DNA of 64,000 nt from Camillea tinctor. Its lineage: Eukaryota > Ascomycota > Sordariomycetes > Xylariales > Xylariaceae. Where the stretch lies: NCBI GenBank assembly GCA_022578605.1, contig MU394097.1, forward strand, positions 186,001 through 250,000, written 5' to 3'. How positions within the stretch are numbered: the first letter of the stretch is position 1; each line of letters opens with the position of its first letter. The notes below the pieces were generated by a model, which saw only the letters and a list, made by a program, of their open reading frames with translations, did not search any database and was not told where the DNA came from. This document shows, piece by piece, positions 1 to 10,595 of this stretch. The position numbers were made by a program, and so were the translations under genes.

Positions 1-470
1 CTATCGTCGCCGTGGTATTCCAGTATATTCCACTTGATCGAGAGACACTCGAGTTGGAAGAACGGACTACTGGCTGGCCAGCTATGGTAGTGCTGGTATT
101 CATGATTCTATTCGTCATATCGTACGCTGCTGGTCTCGGCTGTGTGCCATGGCAGGCGAACGAACTACTTCCACTAGAAGTTCGTGCCGTCGGAACTATG
201 CTTATGAACGCCTTCAACTGGGGCCCTAACATGATCGTTTCATTAACCTTCCTGTCCATGATGCGTGGTATCTCCCCGTCAGGGACATTTGGTTTTTATG
301 CAGCACTCTCTTTCTTAGGATACGTATTCGTCTTCTTCTTCTACCCCGAAGTAGCCAACATGACTCTTGAAGAAGTCCGCAAAGTTTTCGAGCATGGATT
401 TGGTGTGCGCTATGCTGAGGATTGGCGAACACAGAGAAAGGCGGGCCTTGCCACCCACCGTATCCAATGA
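1..470 (+). CDS. MFS sugar/polyol transporter, C-terminal part (5' end outside window)
   Basis: The frame is already open at the left edge (codons start at base 3) and runs to a TGA at 468-470, so only about the last 155 residues are present. They hold roughly three hydrophobic segments separated by a short loop with PWQANELLPLEVRAVGT, which resembles the loop before the last helices of sugar-porter (inositol/hexose) MFS proteins. The end contains PEVANMTLEEVRKVFEHG, the position of the PETKG-type motif that closes the last helix in this family. The tail is short, hydrophilic and cytoplasmic by family topology. The protein should be a plasma-membrane proton symporter or facilitator for a sugar or polyol; the substrate cannot be read from this fragment. 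No intron is needed in the visible part. Confidence 0.85.
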   Translation, partial: IVAVVFQYIPLDRETLELEERTTGWPAMVVLVFMILFVISYAAGLGCVPWQANELLPLEVRAVGTMLMNAFNWGPNMIVSLTFLSMMRGISPSGTFGFYAALSFLGYVFVFFFYPEVANMTLEEVRKVFEHGFGVRYAEDWRTQRKAGLATHRIQ

Positions 471-982
471 TGAAGAAGTACAAGGTTGTCCGCAATCAGA
501 TGTATGAAGTGGCAACATCTTAGAATTTGTAGTAATTAGAAACAAAAATCCCAAATGTTGTCTGCAAATGCAAATTAGGAAACCAAGTATGACCCAATCA
601 TAGTATTAAAAAGTCAATAAGTTTCGATTCCCGCATAATTAGTACAACAACCAAGGCATAACTATGAGATATGATGAAACTAATACAGTAATTCATCTTG
701 TGTATTTACCCGTGTACCCCAGTATTGTAATTACTCCCAGGGAAGAAATACAGAAGTTTTTTTATTCACCCATGTTGGACTCTTTTCAGTCTACCATACA
801 ATGTTCCTGATTTGTATGCATGCCCTTTTGCAAGCCCTCCATCAAACGGTTCCGTTTGTGTTTCCTATCTAATTGCAATCAACGCACACCAAAACATTGC
901 AATCTCCATACGCATAGCTATCATATAAACTGCCTACGATATCCTTCAGTAACTCCCCACCGTTAGTGGCCCCTTTGCTTAC
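471..982. other. Intergenic, 3' UTR of transporter and promoter of the next gene
   Basis: AT-rich, with no open frame of note and no RNA gene seen. It should hold the transporter terminator and the promoter of the dioxygenase-like gene. Confidence 0.5.
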
Positions 983-2981
983 ATGCCTTACCATATAGCT
1001 AGCGCCCCTGTCGGGATTCCGGAGTACGAGACGATTGAGAGCCTACTCGGATTGCCTAACCCTAGCACCAAACACACAAGGGGCATTAAGACACTCCAAG
1101 AGTTGAATGACGAGGAGAAAAGAAATTTCAATCTAATCACTCTTGGTAAACGATGCACCGCTATTCCTGGAGACCCTTATGGGTTATATCCAGCCTGGAG
1201 TGGCAATGTGGCCCATCCCAAGGATCGACGAATCGTAAGGGTTATAGTAACTAAACTTGATGTTTCATAGAGCTGATGCTAACTACATAATATCAGTTTC
1301 AAATCATGTCGCCAATATTCGACCTTCTTATGCAAAACCGAATCTCAGATAATTCGTCGTTGTCAGCAATCCAGACCTTGCTGTCGAAAATACCTGGCGC
1401 CGATATCATCAGTGTAGCCAAGGAATTGGCAGAAAATCAAGTCTTCACGCTCCTCAGAGATACCAACGAGGAAACTGTAGTTGAGTTTCAGATGAAGTCT
1501 ATGTCTATCCGTCTCATGAACACCAAGGATATCGATAAGGATGACAGAGACCCATATAACAAGACTCTCCGGGCAACGGAATCCAGCAAAAAATCTATTG
1601 AGGCTTTCCCTGAGCAGCCAATGGTAGCCCAAGATCAGAAACATGTAATGGCTCTTATAATGAAAGAGGGAAAAGGAGCACTTAATTCCCCTGAAATTAA
1701 TCGCGGCAAGGGCTTTTTCGAAAATCTTCGCTCTCTTGCACAGGAGAAATTCTGGCTCCACATGACCAAGGACGAGCGGTCCAAGTGTCGACAAGAGGCA
1801 AAGTCTGCCCAGGCTGACTTAGAGGATTACCTCCGAATAGTCAATGCGAACTGGTCGCCGTCATGGAACAACGGACGCTATGATGTGGACTACTTTTACC
1901 AGTACCTCAAGGACCAAACGGCTGCAGAAGAAGTCTGGGAGCTAGTCGACGCGGACATCTTTGTCGTGACAGACGCGAAGAACCGCGTTATCTTCGCAAA
2001 CATCGAAAACCTAGCCCAGACCATGCACTCCCAGAGCACCGTCGACACGCTCGTGCGAGCGCTCGACATGTGGTCCTACTTCACCCCGCTGCCCCACCCC
2101 GAGTCCCGGCGTCACGTGCTCGACCGCTACGTCCGGCGTATCCACCCGGAGCTTGACCCCGCCAAGGCAACCGTGGATCGGCTCCCGGCCGCCAAGATGG
2201 CTGTCGCGCATCTAGGGTGCTGGTCCGAGACGGGGGACCCCAACGGGGAAGAAGTATTCCTCTCGGCCGACGCAGCGTTCACAAAGAGCGCCGCGCAGAA
2301 GAACTGCCGCAGGCTGTTCCCGCAGTTCTGCAAGGCTGTGCTGGGCAAGGCTACGCAGACGATTCGGCTTCTCGTGAAAAACCTTGATCCGGAACATTAC
2401 GAGGAGTGTGTGAAGGTGATACAGCAGTTGCCTGATGAAGAAAGGATTCATACGGATCCGGAGGATTTTCTGGGACTCTTCGCGCTGGGGGTCAATGGCT
2501 ACACGCAGCGTCATAGAGATACGAGTGATGTGAAGGGTGGGTTGGCAGGACTACTAACACTTGGGAGCTACACTGGTAACATTTTACCCTATCTTATCAA
2601 CTGTATATGGAGCTAATATTACAAGGCGGAAATCTCTGCATTCCTCAGCTAGGTGTAAAGGTTCCGTATAGACCTGGTGCGTGTGCCGTTATCAGAGGCG
2701 ATAAGTTGGAGCACCTAGTTACAGATTACACGCCTCCACGATATTTCCTGATAGGGACTAATCACGAGAGTGTCAAGCGATGGGCCTTCCGGAAGATGGG
2801 TATGGAGCCTGAAGCAGTCGAGCCGCCTACTACAGATCACGAGGACAAAATCGGCTTTCCACTCGAGACCCCGTGTATCAACCCAGGCAATGATGACCAA
2901 GACGACGATGAGATCGAGTGGACTAACAAGATGTTACACGGTGCTGCAGCATTGGATAGTGGAGACAGCGGAAGCGGGTGA
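983..2981 (+). CDS. TET/JBP-like 2-oxoglutarate/Fe(II) dioxygenase-like protein
   Basis: Three exons, 983-1234, 1297-2575 and 2626-2981, give 628 residues. Introns of 62 and 50 nt have GTAAG/GTAAC donors and GCTAAC/GCTAAT branch points, and the frame is kept at both joins. The C-terminal third carries the double-stranded beta-helix signature: an HxD pair in QRHRDTSD (His490, Asp492), the joined YTGGNLCIPQLG strand, a distal His540 in RGDKLEH, and Arg549 placed to bind 2-oxoglutarate. This arrangement resembles TET/JBP-family oxygenases that fungi carry in many copies, some beside transposons. Family members act on methylated bases in nucleic acid; that substrate is inference here. The first 400 residues are hydrophilic and unrecognised. 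No adjacent transposase is visible. Another type of 2OG oxygenase is the main alternative. Confidence 0.6.
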
Positions 2982-3480
2982 TCGGGAAAAGGGGGCTGGA
3001 TATCTTGATATTGTAACTAAAATATGTCTGCCTCACTTCTTTCCCTATCCTCAGATGGTCAATGCTATACGATTTGATACGTCGTATAGGGCTAGTATTG
3101 TTCTTTCTTTGTTCTGTTTAGAGATGCCATTCAACAGGTCTTGTCCGTGGTGGATTATTCCGTCGTTCCGCTTCTATATTGCTTACAGTTTGACTCATTT
3201 TCATCGATGCCCCGGTGATGACAACGGCTAAACTGTTCAAAAGTGGTCATATGGTGAAAAAATGGAGGCTAAGGGGGTTGGTGTTGCCGTAGAATCTGAA
3301 CTTGACATGATCACCACAACGATGCCTCTGAGATGTTTGCTTTAAATCGAGAACTATGCGTTCAATAAGGGGCTGGGTAGCTGTTGCCATGGAACCCGTA
3401 AAAGCACTGGGTATTCCATATGTAGTCCATCACCATTCAACAGGCAAAAAAGCCATTCAACACTCTCCTACCCTCCTGGG
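2982..3480. other. Intergenic between dioxygenase-like gene and F-box gene A
   Basis: No supported gene. A 153-codon open frame at 2770-3231 overlaps the last dioxygenase exon out of frame and looks like a shadow. Confidence 0.5.
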
Positions 3481-3488
3481 TATAAAAG
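3481..3488 (+). promoter_or_regulatory. TATA box of F-box gene A
   Basis: TATAAAAG lies 236 bp before the ATG at 3724. It is followed by a pyrimidine-rich leader (3490-3720), typical of fungal 5' UTRs. Confidence 0.45.
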
Positions 3489-3723
3489 ACCTAGCTTCTC
3501 CCACCTCGCTCAACTTTCTCGTTTTTTTTCCTCACCTTCTACAACATCATAATTTCTGTCATCATCTTCGACCTCACGAATCAACAGAATCATCAATATC
3601 TCACGTTCTACTATCGCCATCATCACGGCAATAGCATCATCTGAATCGCAAGATTCCATTCTATCATCTTTTCTATCCTTTCCCCTCTGTTGTCTCATTA
3701 TTCCACCTCTACGCTCAATCATA

Positions 3724-5121
3724 ATGGCTTCATCAACCAGAAGTGTCCTTGTCCGCCTTCCTCGGGAGATTCTCACTATGATTTTCTCTCATGTCGACAA
3801 TCCTAGTCAACTCCGAGGCGTGGTGCTGGCCTGTAAAGACCTCCACGCCGCGGTCATCGGGAATCAGACTGCAATCTCTTTCTCGATGATCCGGAGACAC
3901 AATGACGAAGAATGGATGCATATGGCCATGGCCCGCTACGCGGCAGCTACGGCTCCGTGGAAGCAGCCACTTGAACCGTCCTTATGGACACGAGCTCTGA
4001 GTTCAACATACCAGGAGAAGATTGACCGATTCTGTGAGGATCACCTGCAATCGCAAACCCCACTACTACAACAAAATTCGACACTGGCTATGGCACACAG
4101 TATACTCAGTTTCCAGAGTGCTGTTGCCAAGATCAGCGGATTCTACGGCAATGCCATCGCAAATCCAATTCTGTACGCAGCTGGTCGTGATGCGGACCCG
4201 AATATGATGGCCAACGTCAATCTGCCGATGTTCGAGCAGGCGCCAATGACGGAAACAGAGCGGATTCGGGTTGAGAAGGCACTCTACATCATAGAGCTAA
4301 TTCGATACCTATTCCCTCTGCATGTTGGTATTCAACGTCAGTACCAGTCGAGAAGCAACGCAGATTGGCTATTCAACCGATTCTGGCGTTGCTTCGCTCC
4401 TTGGGAGAACCGACAAGTTGATCTGATGGTGAGATGGATGCAGACTTCTCTGAAACGGGGTATGTACTATCTCTCGATCATCTCTAATCCAGATAACTGT
4501 TGCTAATCTGATCTCACAGCTCTCAAAGGTGACCACTTCAAGCGGGTTGTCTACCGTGAGGATCTTCTCCCCCACGATCGTCGAGTGGAAGCGATAATCG
4601 TTCTCGGCATTGAGAAGATGGTGCCAATTGTGATGCGTGGTCGGGGCTTCAAGTCTCGGGTGTAAGTAATTCTGAAAGCCATTTATTTCCTCCTTTGGTC
4701 TGACTCCTAGTGTTATAGTGTGCAAGAGTCGTTGGACAAACAATACTCCGGCTTCTTGTACAACCACTTCCGGTGGCACATTGAAGCGGATGAGCGTGCC
4801 TGGTTCAACCAGGACGCCATTCGTGGCACAAACACAGGCCTTATCCGCGACTGTAATTACTTGCAGTACAACGAGAAGGATTGTGGGCCCCGTGATGCTT
4901 GGTTGTATAGTCTCACTTGGGTTCGTCCTCGCGGCGCTCTTAGGGCGCCACTCCGAAAATTCCTGTTCAATGACCACTATGGAGTCATGTTTCTGTGTCT
5001 GTCAATGTTTTGGGACCGTGAACGTCTTGACCGAACGTACCTGGGCCTTTTCCCATCACACAAGGACATGATTCAACCCAACGCCAACCGAAGAATTTCA
5101 CTCCCCGGTGATGTGGAATAA
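3724..5121 (+). CDS. F-box protein A (first of three tandem paralogues)
   Basis: Three exons, 3724-4459, 4520-4661 and 4719-5121, encode 426 residues. Introns are 60 and 57 nt; at the second, TTATAG at 4713-4718 is the only acceptor that keeps frame, because CCTAG at 4706-4710 does not. Residues about 9-50 (LVRLPREILTMIF, then LACKDLHAAV) form an N-terminal F-box, the module that binds Skp1 in SCF ubiquitin ligases. The remainder is shared with the two downstream paralogues: TETERIRVEKALYII, FWRCFAPWE, QYNEKDCGPRDAWLY and MFWDRERLD. No WD40, LRR or Kelch repeats are visible, so the substrate-binding part is an unrecognised fungal domain. The protein is probably a substrate adaptor in the nucleus or cytosol; the target is unknown. 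Confidence 0.8.
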
Positions 5122-6169
5122 ACACCCGATTAGCCTTATGGTCAGGTAAGCAATACCAGCTATCTATTACAATGATCCAATTCACTAACTAGCAATTAGT
5201 CGATGTTTCTAAGGATGTCCTTGGGCAGAAACGTGGAGGAGAGGAGGGAATTGTGGTTGTGATTGGTTGATATGGTTGATATGGTTGTCATTGGAGTTAT
5301 TGTGCTATGGGTTGTGAGGGAGTTCGGGAAGGATTGTGATTGATTTTGTCATTACTGGTGTCGGAGTACTATGGATGATGAGCAGTGTCCCAGAATGATA
5401 GGGTCTTGTCAATTATGCAGACTCGGGAACTTAAGCTCAGAGGTTGTCAGCCAGTATTTATCGTCTAATTATTACTGCTTGCCTCTTTTTATCTCTATAA
5501 TCTTTCTTGTGACAATCAGTTTTCCTGAGTAATCGTACTAGCTTGTGTTAACAGGAGCATAGTGAATAATGCTCCTAGTCACGTATGGTAATGTCAGCAT
5601 GTTAAGTACCCAACCAAATCGTAATCCAAATTACCGACTGCTATAGAAATAAGGAGAGCTATAAACTATATATATTACGGTCGTCGCCCAACGCCTCCCT
5701 TGTTGCCTTTTCCGGAGCGACTGGAATGACATCAGGACCACGTGAGCTAGTCTGTGCGTATAGAGCTAGATTAAGTTGTGACAGAAGAACACAACTACTG
5801 TCAAGGGTTAGGAAGAAACAAAGAGAGATACTTGTGTATAGGTAACAGTGACATCCATAGTTGTAGTCAGTTCCTCGCATAACAACGTATTGATTACCCA
5901 AGCACTTGCTTGGTCCCTCGTGACGATTTTCATGAGGGTTCGGAAGCTAAAATACTAGGGCTATTGAATATTTGCCTGTAATTCAACGTCTCTTTACCAT
6001 TATTCTAAATAACCATTACCCCCTCTTCACATCTCAGCCTTTCCATTACACATCGTACCAAATCCTTCACTTCTCTATTACCATAGTCTCATCTCTAGTC
6101 ATCTTTTTCATTATCACCCTAACCAGTACTATCTCTTCTTTATTAATTCCATCATCTACATTATTAGTC
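5122..6169. other. Intergenic between F-box genes A and B
   Basis: AT-rich. TGATTGGTTGATATGGTTGA-type short repeats occur near 5255-5290. The 66 codons before the F-box B ATG are also open (from about 5972) but are pyrimidine-rich leader, not conserved in the paralogues. No gene seen. Confidence 0.5.
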
Positions 6170-7507
6170 ATGTATTCTCCAGTTAGGAAGCCCCCCCTCG
6201 TATCGCTTCCTATTGAGGTTCTAGTTATGATCTTTTCGCAGATGAGTCCCCGCGACCTCAAAAGCGCAGCGTTCTCCTGCAAGCATCTATATACCGTCAC
6301 CACCCGTAACCAGACTGTCATTGCCTACTCGATGATCAAGGGAGCAATAGATCTAGAGCTATTGCCTATCGCTACGGCCAGATACACAGCAGCGACAGCA
6401 GAGTGGCGCGAGCCCTCTACCCAGGACAAGTTCAGCCGAGAGCAGCGGGTAGAATACCCCAACCATATCACTCGGTTCAGCAAGCAGTACCTTCGAGAGG
6501 ACTCGCCGGCTCTCGAGCCCAAGGACTGCACGCTGGACATGGCTCATGAAATGGTCACCTTTCAGTTGGCAGTGAGCAGGTTGAGTAAGTTCTTCGGAGA
6601 ACACATATTCATGGAACAGAATAAATACTTTAGCACCAACGCTACCATGGAGTACGACAACGTCAAGCCATCAACGCGATCGGAGCGTATAAGGGTGGAT
6701 AAGGCCCTCTATATCATCGATATAGTCCATCACCTGTTCCATCTCGAGCCTCGACATGTCCGATTTAATGGGAAAGCAGATAATGAAGCCTTCGGGCGGT
6801 TTTGGCGGAATTTTGCACCATGGGAAAACAAACAGGTGGGCACCATCGCGGACTGGCTGCTGGCATATGGGAAGCGAGGCATGTAAAAAAGCTCCCTCAA
6901 TTAAGCTAATTTCGAGACTGTAGTATCTGATTGTTTTCCCCTCTCGATAGCTTACAATGACGGTTATTTCAACATTGAGTGGTCTAGCGACACAGAAACT
7001 GTCGCAGATTACCAATTCGTCATGATTCTCGGTATCAAACTCATGGTGCCACTTGTCATTCGGGAGATGCATGACTCCGGGCTATACGACTTAGCTCCGG
7101 ACAAGAAACTAAATACTAGTAGCCTTAAGAGTTATGAGAAGAGGTGGTCATTCGAGGCATACGAGCTCATTTACTGGAGAGAAGATGGGCCCCCTGGTCA
7201 ACCATTAACCATATATCTCAAGGACTGTACATATCAGCAGTACGATGCAAGTCGGGATTCCGGCCCAAGAGACACCTGGGTCTACACTTTCCTATGGCAG
7301 CACCGGGAACATCTGGTAGCAAGCGATTTCTTGCAAAGAAACAGCGACCCCTATATAGAGTCTGTTATAAGGCAGTTGGCCGTGTTCTGGGACAGAGAGC
7401 GTCTTGAAGAGATCTTTGGATCCGATTTTCCATCCTATCAAGAGATGTTGTCAAAATGCAACCAACTGGATTATTCCCTAAAGATGAATAACTTGACTAC
7501 TATTTAA
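6170..7507 (+). CDS. F-box protein B (second tandem paralogue, GC-AG intron)
   Basis: Two exons, 6170-6878 and 6951-7507, encode 421 residues. The start is the ATG giving MYSPVRKPP, which places the F-box (SLPIEVLVMIFSQM, then FSCKHLY) at the same distance from the N-terminus as in A and C. The intron sits exactly where A and C also have one (after Lys-Arg, phase 1), but its donor is GCATGT. The nearby GTAAAA donor four bases later leads to a stop after three codons, so the GC donor is required. The second intron of A is absent. Shared C-terminal motifs are SERIRVDKALYII, FWRNFAPWENKQV, QYDASRDSGPRDTWVY and FWDRERLEEIF. Role as for A: probable SCF adaptor with unknown substrate. Confidence 0.8.
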
Positions 7508-8044
7508 GCACCACCGTGTTGGCATATCTACAGGTAAGGGGTATAGGTAATCGTTTACTGTAAAGCACTTTGCTAACTTTTATTGAACATTAGGTGGTCG
7601 TAAACACGCATTTAGGATGGAACTGGCGTTTGGGTTTGAGTTTGAGCAAGGTGGGATTTTTATCAGGCTGCGGCTTAAGATACCTATCAATATGGATATG
7701 AGTAGACAGAGCTTTCAATTATATTTATTCCTTTCCCTTTTCTCTTCCAATGAGTCAGAGTATATAGGATTGAGAGACTGGTGTTACGGACTATGCCACA
7801 TGACTAGGAAACCATTCCAAGCTGTAAAAGGTAATACTATAAGGGGGGCCGACGCCAAGGCCACCGGCGACAACCCGATATACGGCTAAGCCTGATATAT
7901 ATAGCTTTTAGAATACCATATTTTTGTACAGTCATTGGTAGCTTGAATTATAATTTAATTACTCGATACGCCGACATTACTATACATCCGTAACTAGAGC
8001 TCTATTTAGAATCCACTATACTCCTGCTAACATAAACCTTTACG
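7508..8044. other. Intergenic after F-box gene B
   Basis: A 90-codon frame at 7617-7889 has no recognisable domain and no counterpart after A or C; I do not call it. AT-rich otherwise. Confidence 0.45.
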
Positions 8045-8049
8045 GTTAG

Positions 8050-8302
8050 TGTCACGGACCACCTCGTCAGCAATGTGACATCGGCGGTAGGACCCACTAG
8101 CCGAGCTCAGCGAGGCTCGGCCTGCGCGGCCGAACTCAGCGAGGCTCGGTCGGCGCGGCTCCTTCTCTATATATACGCTCATTATTTCCTTTGTAGCTAG
8201 AATAAGTCTGTGATCAATCTAAGCATACTCTGTATGGGACTTATCCTTACGACCGTGCCTTTCATACTATTGATACATAAACTTCGACCGATAGTCGTAA
8301 CA
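8050..8302. mobile_element. Solo LTR of an LTR retrotransposon with 5-bp target duplication
   Basis: The 253-bp element begins TGTCACG and ends CGTAACA, an imperfect terminal inverted repeat (6 of 7). It is flanked on both sides by GTTAG (8045-8049 and 8303-8307), a perfect 5-bp target-site duplication. Inside are two 29-bp direct repeats (8101-8129 and 8130-8158), each able to fold (CCGAGC pairing with GCTCGG), then a TATATATA stretch near 8166 like an LTR promoter. It is far more GC-rich than its surroundings. No internal region or second LTR is present, so it is a solo LTR left by recombination. Superfamily (Gypsy or Copia) cannot be told without coding sequence. Confidence 0.8.
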
Positions 8303-8680
8303 GTTAGCTAGGAAACTGACCGTTACACTATTGGTCATCGTTATAATTATCAAGCTCTGAACTTATTTGTACACTACAGGGGAAAGTTCTACTTGACTCT
8401 GGAGTTTGTATATTCTATTTGTATGATGCATTTCTTTTCCTCTGGGGCCTAATTAATTATTGTTACTTATAAGAGAAGAGAAAGTATATCGGGTTGAGGG
8501 TCTTATGCCCTACATGATAAAATCTCTTCTTTTTTTTTTTGCTTCATGGTTACTGTTTGCTGTCTTATTACTGAAGACAGTGGCGGAGGTGTTTATCTGC
8601 CAGCATTATCTTGTAAGTGATCCTCTATCAAGACTTTCCACAAGCTCCATTGGGTAGTCGTAGTAACCACACCTAGCAAA

Positions 8681-8779
8681 CTATGTACCTAGGTACCTAC
8701 ATAGTAGGTATATATGGTTTTAAATTCACTACTTAGGTAGGTACGTCCCTTATTTTTCAGATAGTACGTACCTACCTAA
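8681..8779. repeat. Cluster of CCTAGGTA-type palindromes
   Basis: CTATGTACCTAGGTACCTAC at 8681-8700 is near-palindromic. A perfect 14-bp inverted repeat, TTAGGTAGGTACGT (8733-8746) and its complement (8766-8779), encloses a 19-nt loop. The same core recurs at about 8841-8850 and elsewhere in the window. Confidence 0.7.
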
Positions 8780-8902
8780 ACCTAATACTCCTAGGCTGAC
8801 TAACCATTCTCCCAGCATTCAATAGGTACTCTAATAAGTACCTAGGTACCTATCATTATCATTCAATACCCATCTCCATTCAATGCCTTCTCTACCATTT
8901 AC

Positions 8903-8909
8903 TATATAA
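8903..8909 (+). promoter_or_regulatory. Candidate TATA box of F-box gene C
   Basis: TATATAA about 200 bp before the ATG at 9109, followed by a pyrimidine-rich leader as in F-box gene A. Confidence 0.4.
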
Positions 8910-9108
8910 CACCTCCATCCCTAACTCTCATCTTCTACCTTTCCTCGTTTCATCTTCACCTTTTCCATCAACCCTGCTGGTTCTACTAACATCTTACTCA
9001 CGTACACTACCAACTTCACGAGTATCATCTCGAGTATCCTCTCTGATACTTTTTCATCTTTCCACCTCCACTTCCTCTTTTGTTCTCCGCACCTATTGTT
9101 GATTCACG

Positions 9109-10595
9109 ATGGCGACCAAGTCGACCCGGCTTTCGCTCGTAGGCCTCCCTGTCGAGGTTCTCACCATGATCTTTGGGTTTGTGCCTAACCCCAACGACTT
9201 CACCGGAGCAGCACTCTCCTGCCAGTATCTCTACAAGGTCATCCTCCGAAACGAGCACGCCATTTGCAACCATATGCTCAAGTCGCAATTCACCAACGAG
9301 CAGATCTCTATCGTAGTCGCGCGATACGTAGCAGAAAATGTTCCCTGGAGACAGATCTTGCACACCGACTTGTTCCATCATAGTCAGCAGGCCGGGTACG
9401 AGGGCAAGATAGTCGAGTTCTGCGAACAGTATATCGGCCGTCCTGGAGTCACGCCCCGTCTGCCTCAGCAATACGTGACTTTTGAATTGGCGATCAAGCT
9501 ACTCAAGTTCCATGACATAGTCCGACGAATCGCCACCAAGTTCAGCCATGCCGTTGGCGGTACTGCTTATGAGGTAAGTGATTTTGGCAGTCTTTTAGCT
9601 CCCTCGGCACGATCTCACGCGTAACCTGAACAATTGCAAATTTCTAATGTAGCCTTGGTTGCCTCCTTTTCCACAGCCTTCCGCCATGTCCCATGAGTTT
9701 TACAGAGGTCAGGGCGCCAAACCCAACCCGAGGTGGGACATACCCGTTACCGAAACCGAGCGATGGCGAATAGAAAAGGCCATCTATATCATCGACATGG
9801 TTGCGCACCTATTTCCCCTCAAGATTCGAGATCCACGTCGGAATGCATTTAACGGGCACGGTGACGATGATACGTTCTTCAATCTATTCTGGTTATATTT
9901 CGCGCCATGGGAGAGCCGGCAAGTCAAAGTGGTATCAAATTGGCTCAGGGTCTGCATAAAGAGAGGTATGTATAATTGGTACCCTCACTGCTTCTATACT
10001 AACCACCCTATCCCCTCCTTTTCCCCTCCCAGCACTATGCTAATAAGCTCCCCGAGCAGGGCTTTCGGAATCTCTCCTAGAGCGCATATCCCGCGCCCCA
10101 GGGTGTTACCCTGATTTTCGTATGAACCTTATCATGATTATGGGCATCGAGGGCATAAGCCCTCTAATCTTCCAAGATCGCAACATGGATGCATACAAAA
10201 AGGTCTTGACCGACTTCCGTACCCAGCTCGGCCGCGGCATGTGCCGGAATTCCGTTCACGCCGGCGACCATCTATGGTACAAGAGGCCGAGAAACGCGCC
10301 GAGCGAGCTCTTTCCCCTCAGCATATTCAACTACGAGCCGTACCAGGTCGTCGGCGGGGATACCGGTCCTCGGGATGTGTGGCTATGCCTGCTCCCTTTC
10401 ACTCGCGAGCGGACCTCGTGGCACCGGATGAGGAGGCTTATTGGGGTCGACTATCTTGGCAGGACCAAGCTGGAAATGGCCTTGTTCTGGGACCGCGAGA
10501 GTATCGATCGCCGCTTCCAGTTGAGTGGAGTCCCTTGCTTTCCCACCCACGAGGAGATGCTTGCAGAGTCCAAGATAACCCACCTTGAAGCCTAG
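9109..10595 (+). CDS. F-box protein C (third tandem paralogue)
   Basis: Three exons, 9109-9573, 9653-9965 and 10060-10595, encode 437 residues. The first intron (79 nt, GTAAGT donor, phase 0) is unique to this copy. The second (94 nt, GTATGT donor, CTAAT branch point, phase 1) matches the shared intron of A and B. The F-box is at about residues 8-50 (SLVGLPVEVLTMIFGFV, then LSCQYLYKV). The middle has TETERWRIEKAIYIIDMV, LFPLK and FAPWESRQV, and the C-terminus has GGDTGPRDVWL and LFWDRESIDRRF, as in the paralogues. GC content of the last exon is higher than in A and B. Probable SCF substrate adaptor; the solo LTR separates it from B. Confidence 0.8.

Noticed and set aside
7617..7889. 90-codon gene after F-box B
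   Set aside because: No domain, no counterpart near the paralogues, and composition like the surrounding AT-rich DNA.
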